In this document: piece after piece, positions 59,640 to 64,000 of the stretch
How the letters are laid out: every line of letters starts with the position of its first letter
How positions within the stretch are numbered: the first letter of the stretch is position 1
NCBI RefSeq assembly: GCF_000964085.1
Contig: NZ_JZRB01000003.1
Span: 185,574-249,573, forward strand
Direction of reading: 5' to 3'
Length of the DNA stretch: 64,000 nt
DNA from: Luteibacter yeojuensis
GTDB taxonomy: Bacteria; Pseudomonadota; Gammaproteobacteria; Xanthomonadales; Rhodanobacteraceae
Notes under the pieces: model-generated
The model's input: the letters and a program-made list of their open reading frames with translations, nothing else
What the model was told of the DNA's origin: nothing
Databases searched by the model: none
Translations under genes and position numbers: made by a program

Positions 59640-60726
59640 GATCAACGATCCGGAGGATGGTCTGGGCGTACGTGCCCAACTGGTCGAGGGCGACCCATTC
59701 GTCGGCGGTGTGCGCCTGCGCGATGTCGCCGGGGCCATAGACGAAGCAGGTGTAGCCGGCCTTGGAGAACAGCGCGGCTTCGGTCCAGAAATCGACGGCG
59801 TTGCCCACCGGGATCTCCAGCTCGTCGGCGAGGTCGCGCGCGGCGAGGCGGCGGGCCTCGGCCGTGGCGGTGTCGCCGGCCGGCAGCGAATCGCCGCGGA
59901 AGGTCTCGCCGTATTCCACCGGGTACGGCTCCACCAGCGTGCGGAAGGTCTCGAGCAGCGCGTCGGCATCCATCGAGGGCAGCGGGCGGAAGCCAAAGCG
60001 GATGTCCGCCGTGGGCGCGATCATGTTGGCCTTGATGCCGCCCTCCACCTTGCCGATGTTGAAGCGCAGGCCGGTGAGGCCACCGAAGCGCTCGTGCGAC
60101 AACGCCTGCACGTGGTCGAGCGCGGCGGCACCCCAGCGGATGCCCTGGTGCAGGGCGCTGTCCGACGGGGTCTGCTGGCCCGAGGCGTGGGCGGCACGGC
60201 CCTTGAAGCGCATCTGCACCGAGTGGATGCCACGGTGCGCCAGCACCGCCTCGCCCTGGGTGGGCTCGGCGACGATGATGGCGTCGTAGGCCGGCTTGCC
60301 CTTCAGGAAGCCATCGATGCAGCGCGCATCGTTGGCTTCTTCGTCGGTGGACAGCAGCAGCGCCATGTCGCCCTGCGACGCGTTGGCGACGGCCACGAGC
60401 GCCGCGGCGGCGCCCTTGATGTCGCACGCACCCAGGCCGATGGCACGGTCTTCCGTCACCACCAGCGCGTGCGGGTCCTGGGTCCAGTGCGGGCTGTCGG
60501 GCACGGTATCGAGGTGCACGTTGAAGAGCACCTTCGGCGTGCCACGCACGGCGTAGAGGTTCACGGCGCCGGCACCGAAGTCCGTCACCTGCACGTCGAA
60601 CCCCGGCAGGTTGGCGCGCAGGTAATCGAAGATGCCGCCCGTGCCGATCTCGCGGGGCGGGTTGCGCGTGTCGTACGAAACGAGCGCGCGCAGGTGGTCG
60701 AGCGTTTCCTTAAGGAGCGTATCCAT
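59629..60726 (-). CDS. argE: N-acetylcitrulline/N-acetylornithine deacetylase (ArgE'-type)
   Basis: This M20-fold zinc deacetylase should remove the acetyl group from N-acetyl-L-citrulline, as its Xanthomonas counterpart does. The 365-residue protein has [15 protein letters not shown] (zinc ligand H), [15 protein letters not shown] (bridging D), [11 protein letters not shown] (catalytic E) and AEPTQGE. HTADEWV near the C-terminus supplies the last ligand. It lies in the same order as in Xanthomonas, between argG and argB/A. Whether acetylornithine is also used cannot be told from sequence. Confidence 0.92.
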
Positions 60727-60736
60727 GGGGCCTCGG

Positions 60737-61945
60737 TTACTTGCCGCCGTTGGCACGGTCGACTTCCGCCCAGATGGTGGAGCTCATGCCATACAGCTTG
60801 ATGAAGCCCTCGGCCTCGGCGACGCCCCAGTCGGCGGCCTGCGCGTACGTGGCTTTCTTCGAATGCAGCAGGTTCTTCGATTCCACCTTCACGGCATAGA
60901 CGATGCCGCCGCGCGTCTCGACGATGACCTTGCCATCGACCTTGCGCTGCGTGCTCACCAGGTAGGCCTCCAGGTCGGCCTTGATCGGGTCGTTGAAGAA
61001 GCCTTCGTAGGCGATCTCGGTCCACTTGCGGCCGATCTCGGGCTTGAACCGGTTCTGCTGCTTCGACAGCACGGTTTCTTCCAGCGCGCGGTGCGCGGTG
61101 AGCAGCGCGGTGAGCGCGGGCGCCTCGAACACGATGCGGCCCTTCAGGCCGATATTGGTGTCGCCGGTGTACAGGCTGCGGCCCACGCCGTACTTCGCCA
61201 GCTCGCGGTTGAGGAAGGCGAGGATTTCCGGGCCGGTGGCCGCCTTGCCGTTGAGCGTGGTGGCCACGCCCTTCTCGAAGCCGAGCTCGATGCGCAGCGG
61301 TTCGGACGGCCATTCGGCGCGCGGCGCGCACCAGGCCACGGCGCCCTCTTCCGGGATCTCCCACGCATCGATCTCGCCGCCGGAGATGGTCACGCCCAGC
61401 ACGTTCTCGTTGATGGTGTAGTGCTTGGTCTTGGCGCGGACTTCGAAGCCCTTGTCTTCCAGATACTTCTGCTCGTAGGCACGCACCTGCGTGTGCTCGC
61501 GCTGGATCTCGCGGATCGGCGCCACGATGGTGTAATCGCCCAGCGCCTTCACCGTGAGGTCGAAGCGCACCTGGTCGTTGCCCATGCCCGTGCAGCCGTG
61601 GGCGAACAGCTTGGTACCCAGCTCGTCGCAGCGCTCCAGCGAGGCCTTGACGATGAGGTAGCGGTCGGACACCAGCAGCGGGTACTGGCCCTGGTAGAAC
61701 TCACCGGCCCAGATCAGCGGGGTGACGAAGCTGTCCCAGATGGCCTGCGAGGCATCCACCGTGCGGTGCGACGCGGCGCCCAGCTCGTGCGCACGCTGTT
61801 CGATGTACTCGCGCTCCTCGGCGGAGACACCGCCCGTATCCACGAACACGGTGTGCACGGCGTAGCCGCGCTCCATCAGGTACGGGACGCAAAAGCTGGT
61901 GTCGAGGCCGCCCGAGAAGGCGAGGACGATATCTTTGCTGGACAT
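60737..61945 (-). CDS. argG: Argininosuccinate synthase
   Basis: ArgG joins citrulline and aspartate using ATP to form argininosuccinate. The 402-residue protein has the N-type ATP pyrophosphatase P-loop [26 protein letters not shown] and ERVELGFEKG-type [19 protein letters not shown]. Only the ATG at 61945 gives the canonical [17 protein letters not shown], with CCGGAG upstream; a much longer frame extends into argF' antisense-like sequence and was rejected. It lies 50 nt after argF'. Confidence 0.97.
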   Translation of the reverse strand: MSSKDIVLAFSGGLDTSFCVPYLMERGYAVHTVFVDTGGVSAEEREYIEQRAHELGAASHRTVDASQAIWDSFVTPLIWAGEFYQGQYPLLVSDRYLIVKASLERCDELGTKLFAHGCTGMGNDQVRFDLTVKALGDYTIVAPIREIQREHTQVRAYEQKYLEDKGFEVRAKTKHYTINENVLGVTISGGEIDAWEIPEEGAVAWCAPRAEWPSEPLRIELGFEKGVATTLNGKAATGPEILAFLNRELAKYGVGRSLYTGDTNIGLKGRIVFEAPALTALLTAHRALEETVLSKQQNRFKPEIGRKWTEIAYEGFFNDPIKADLEAYLVSTQRKVDGKVIVETRGGIVYAVKVESKNLLHSKKATYAQAADWGVAEAEGFIKLYGMSSTIWAEVDRANGGK

Positions 61946-61995
61946 GCTGGCTCCGGAAGAGGCTTGGAATAAGGGGTTTGAAGAGGGGGGGCGGA

Positions 61996-63027
61996 TCAGA
62001 AACCGAGGCCGGACTTCACGCCCGGCTGCGACATGAGCGAGGCCATGACGGCCTTCTGGACATGCAGGCGGTTCTCCGCCTCGTCCACGGCGATGCAGGC
62101 CGGCGAATCCATCACCGCATCGGTCGCCTTGATGTTCCGGCGCAGCGGCAGGCAGTGGCTGAAGAGGCCGTTGTCGGTGAGGGCCATCTTGGCCTCGTCG
62201 ACGATGAAGTGCTTGTGCGCGTCGCGGATGGCCTTTTCCTGCTCCCAGCGGCCGAAGTACGGCAGCGCGCCCCAGCTCTTGGCGTACACCACGTGCGCGC
62301 CGCTGTAGGCGGCTTCGATATCGTGCGAGACCTGCAGCGAGCCACCGTTTTCCTTCGCGTTTTGCGCGGCGAAGTCCATGTAGCGCTCGTCCAGGATGTA
62401 CTCCGGCGTGGGGCAAAGCAGGGTCACGTCCATGCCCATCTTGGTGGCGATGAGCAGCGCGGAGTTGGCCACCGCGGTGTTCAGCGGCTTCGGGTGGTAC
62501 GTCCAGGTAAGCACGTACTTCTTGTTCTGTAGATCGCCCAGGTGCTCCTTCATGGCCAGCGCATGCGCCAGCTCCTGGCAGGGGTGTGTGATCGTCTCCA
62601 TGTTGATGACCGGCACCGTCGCGTACTGGGCGAACGCCTTCAGCACCTTGTCCTGGCGATCGACCTGCCAGTCCTGGAACTTCGGGAAGGCGCGGACCGC
62701 GATGAGGTCGACATAGCGCGACAGCACGCGGGCCACTTCGGCGATGTGCTCTTCGGTGTCGCCATCCATCACCGTGCCCACTTCGAACTCGATGGGCCAT
62801 GCGTCCTTGCCCGGGGCCAGCACCACGGCATGGCCGCCCAGCTGGAACGCGCCGATCTCGAAGCTGGTGCGGGTGCGCATGCTGGGGTTGAAGAACAGCA
62901 GCGCGATGGCCTTGCCGGCCAGCTGCTGGCCCTGGGGCGAGCGCTTGAACTCGGCCGCCTGCTCAAGCAGGGCGTCGATTTCGGCGCGGCTGTAGTCGGT
63001 GGTGTTGAGGAAATGGCGGACGGTCAT
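61996..63027 (-). CDS. argF': N-acetylornithine carbamoyltransferase
   Basis: This enzyme carbamoylates N-acetyl-L-ornithine instead of ornithine and defines the acetylated arginine pathway of Xanthomonas. The 343-residue protein has the carbamoyl-phosphate loop [11 protein letters not shown] (residues 45-55). W77 and E92 occupy the same positions as the acetylornithine-specific residues of the Xanthomonas campestris enzyme. [10 protein letters not shown] follows, then [17 protein letters not shown], where K300 corresponds to the carboxylated lysine. True ornithine carbamoyltransferases have a different loop here. It is the first gene of the block, downstream of a terminator-like hairpin. Confidence 0.95.
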   Translation of the reverse strand: MTVRHFLNTTDYSRAEIDALLEQAAEFKRSPQGQQLAGKAIALLFFNPSMRTRTSFEIGAFQLGGHAVVLAPGKDAWPIEFEVGTVMDGDTEEHIAEVARVLSRYVDLIAVRAFPKFQDWQVDRQDKVLKAFAQYATVPVINMETITHPCQELAHALAMKEHLGDLQNKKYVLTWTYHPKPLNTAVANSALLIATKMGMDVTLLCPTPEYILDERYMDFAAQNAKENGGSLQVSHDIEAAYSGAHVVYAKSWGALPYFGRWEQEKAIRDAHKHFIVDEAKMALTDNGLFSHCLPLRRNIKATDAVMDSPACIAVDEAENRLHVQKAVMASLMSQPGVKSGLGF

Positions 63028-63060
63028 GGCAATCCAGTGGAGAATGGGGAATCCGAAACG

Positions 63061-63089
63061 AAAAAACCCGGCACGTGGCCGGGTTTTTT
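63061..63089 (-). promoter_or_regulatory. Terminator-like hairpin in the argF' leader
   Basis: A 6-bp GC stem (CCCGGC 63067-63072 with GCCGGG 63078-63083) is extended by six A-T pairs and followed on the minus strand by TTTTTTCG. It lies 34 nt upstream of the argF' start, so it is either an attenuator in the arg leader or a terminator for an upstream transcript. On the plus strand it is equally good (TTTTTTAG). Confidence 0.75.
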
Positions 63090-63099
63090 AGTCGATGCG

Positions 63100-63210
63100 A
63101 ATGAAACGCGCGCGACAGCCTACCCGGCCGAGTACCCGATGTACGGTCGACGAGCACGCGAGGTCATCCCTGCGGCCATGCGGGCGCTGGTGAAGACGTT
63201 CGAGGTGTAG
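63100..63210 (+). pseudogene. Possible C-terminal gene remnant
   Basis: A 36-codon frame ending in TAG reads like genuine protein (AYPAEYPMYGRRAREVIPAA then MRALVKTFEV). The frame continues upstream only through the terminator hairpin and antisense to argF', so no complete gene can exist. It could be the surviving end of a deleted gene. I cannot name the family, and chance coding similarity is possible. Confidence 0.3.
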
Positions 63211-63308
63211 TCGGCGTGGGACACGGCGGGTCTTGGCTTGGGTAGAACCCCGATGATGCCGTGGTTTGCTGCGGTGCGCAACCACCCGGGGGCTTTGGGC
63301 GTCCGGGA

Positions 63309-63398
63309 GGCTGCTTGGCTGTGGGGGGCTGCTTGGCTGTGGAGGGGCTGCTTGGCTGTGGGGGGCTGCTTGGCTGTGGGAGCTTGCTTGCAAGCGAT
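63309..63398. repeat. Four 18-19 nt tandem repeats ending in a REP-like repeat
   Basis: The unit GGCTGCTTGGCTGTGGGG is present at 63309-63326, 63327-63345 (19 nt), 63346-63363 and 63364-63380. The last unit runs into a REP copy at 63376-63398 of the TTG/CAA stem type. The TGTGGG ending of each unit matches the start of the REP, so the array probably arose by slippage at its edge. Confidence 0.85.
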
Positions 63399-63861
63399 GC
63401 TCTTTGATCGGTTCATTCGCTGTCGCGAATGCATGTCTTAAGCGGCATGCGCCGCCTAAGCCTGGGTGTGTCGAGGCGAAGAGCCCTTGGTGCCCACCCT
63501 CGCTGCTCAGACAGGTCCTCCGCGTTCGATAAGGAAAAGGCTGCTGCCGCAGCCCCTTGTGTACTTATTTGGCCTACGGCCGCTGCACTTGTGCGGAACT
63601 CGCCTCGAGGGTGGACACCAAGGACTCTTTGCAACACGGAGGCGACATGGGGTCGAGCCACGCTCGCGGCTCGGGGCGCCCGCCCGGAGAAGCGGATGCG
63701 GACAGGTGGTTGTCCGCGGACAGCAAGGCGCAGCTCGCGGGTCGTGGTGAGAATGGCTTGAAACCGGGCTTTGCGACGTGGTTCTCCGCTTGGCACGGCC
63801 GATGCAACCCCTCTGGCGAAAGGGCAAACACGCCCACCCGCTAAGCCTGAGGAGAACCACC
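63399..63861. other. Long intergenic region with large inverted repeat
   Basis: No convincing gene was found in these 463 nt. The main feature is an inverted repeat with arms 63476-63502 and 63606-63632 (27 nt, two mismatches and one G-U pair) around a 103-nt centre. The centre contains smaller stems such as GGCCTACGGCC. A GCGGC-ATGC-GCCGC hairpin lies near 63442-63455. The rest up to the last gene probably holds its promoter, which I could not place. Confidence 0.55.
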
Positions 63862-63993
63862 ATGAAAGCCGAAACCTTCCTGCTGAAGACCTTCTTCGTC
63901 GCCGCCGTGCTGACCTGCATGCTGACCCTGGGCGCGATGGTGACGACCAATCCCACCCACGCGGCCGCCACACTCGTCGCCTCGGCCCGCTAA
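63862..63993 (+). CDS. Very small secreted or membrane peptide
   Basis: The 43-residue product has two basic residues, then a hydrophobic stretch (TFFVAAVLTCMLTLGAMV) and ends THAAATLVASAR. It looks like a signal peptide or a single-helix membrane peptide; a cut after THA would leave only a few residues. GAGGAGAACCACC immediately upstream is a strong ribosome site, which supports translation. No family is recognised. The gene is complete, stopping 7 nt before the end of the window. Confidence 0.6.
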   Translation: MKAETFLLKTFFVAAVLTCMLTLGAMVTTNPTHAAATLVASAR

Positions 63994-64000
63994 TCCTCGA

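Noticed and set aside
61946..62800. Long upstream extension of argG
   Set aside because: It overlaps argF' in another frame and lacks family similarity; the canonical MSSKD start with GGAG fits.
63413..63973. Minus-strand frames of 154 and 186 codons near the right end
   Set aside because: They lie over the inverted repeat and antisense to the small peptide gene; cysteine/serine/arginine-rich shadow translation without motifs.

Overview
The window is a GC-rich chromosomal segment of a gammaproteobacterium. The most likely source is the order Xanthomonadales (Lysobacterales), family Rhodanobacteraceae, a Luteibacter- or Dyella-like organism. This rests on three things: the miaA-hfq-hflX-hflK-hflC-purA block; the Xanthomonas-type arginine cluster with N-acetylornithine carbamoyltransferase and a fused N-acetylglutamate kinase/synthase; and the S46 dipeptidyl-peptidase. 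The genus is an inference. No tRNA, rRNA, CRISPR array, phage or intact insertion sequence was seen.

Layout. 1-6472: the end of an unknown gene, then purA, hflC, hflK, hflX, hfq and miaA on the minus strand. 6543-12047: a periplasmic aspartic-protease-like protein, an ICMT-type membrane methyltransferase, a lower-GC secreted metallopeptidase and an S46 peptidase. 12206-14599: tdh-kbl, threonine to glycine plus acetyl-CoA. 14772-27600: mixed housekeeping genes (pseudouridine synthase, NlpC/P60 hydrolase, YggS, M20 dipeptidase, HhH protein, SET-domain protein, GNAT, M1 peptidase, 2OG-Fe(II) oxygenase, GIY-YIG protein, PLP enzyme, TcdA). 27637-31970: a small c-type cytochrome followed by a complete alpha-hydroxyketone quorum-sensing set: LqsS/CqsS-like kinase, LqsR-like regulator and LqsA/CqsA-like synthase. 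31998-39586: Mpo1-like protein, pirin, hydrolase, two cold-shock genes, lipoprotein, AlkX-like glycosylase, EF-hand protein, phospholipase A1 and SlyD. 39752-45775: leucine/isoleucine catabolism genes (mccA, HMG-CoA lyase, a type II 3-hydroxyacyl-CoA dehydrogenase-like SDR), two GNAT genes and efpL. 45925-53470: FUSC transporter, kynurenine-pathway genes (ACMSD, kynU) with two unknown partners, and a KgtP-like transporter. 53550-63027: proA, proB, argH, argC, argB/A, argE', argG and argF' on the minus strand. 63028-63993: a long non-coding stretch and a 43-residue secreted peptide.

How the genes work together. The arg block makes arginine through N-acetylcitrulline: argF' carbamoylates acetylornithine, argE' deacetylates acetylcitrulline, then argG and argH act. 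proBA starts proline synthesis from the same precursor, glutamate. tdh-kbl, mccA-mvaB-SDR and ACMSD-kynU break down threonine, branched-chain amino acids and tryptophan. With the many peptidases this suggests a lifestyle based on peptides and amino acids. The quorum-sensing trio is self-contained: a synthase, a membrane receptor kinase and a cognate receiver.

Intergenic DNA is unusual. A REP-like hairpin family, GTGGGAGC-N3-CTTG-N3-GCGAT, occurs in at least three stem types with compensating changes and is often placed right at gene ends. A longer palindromic relative of about 93 nt occurs twice. The two cold-shock genes share a conserved promoter and leader with a covarying hairpin. The synthase leader can sequester its own ribosome site, and a terminator-shaped hairpin lies in the argF' leader.
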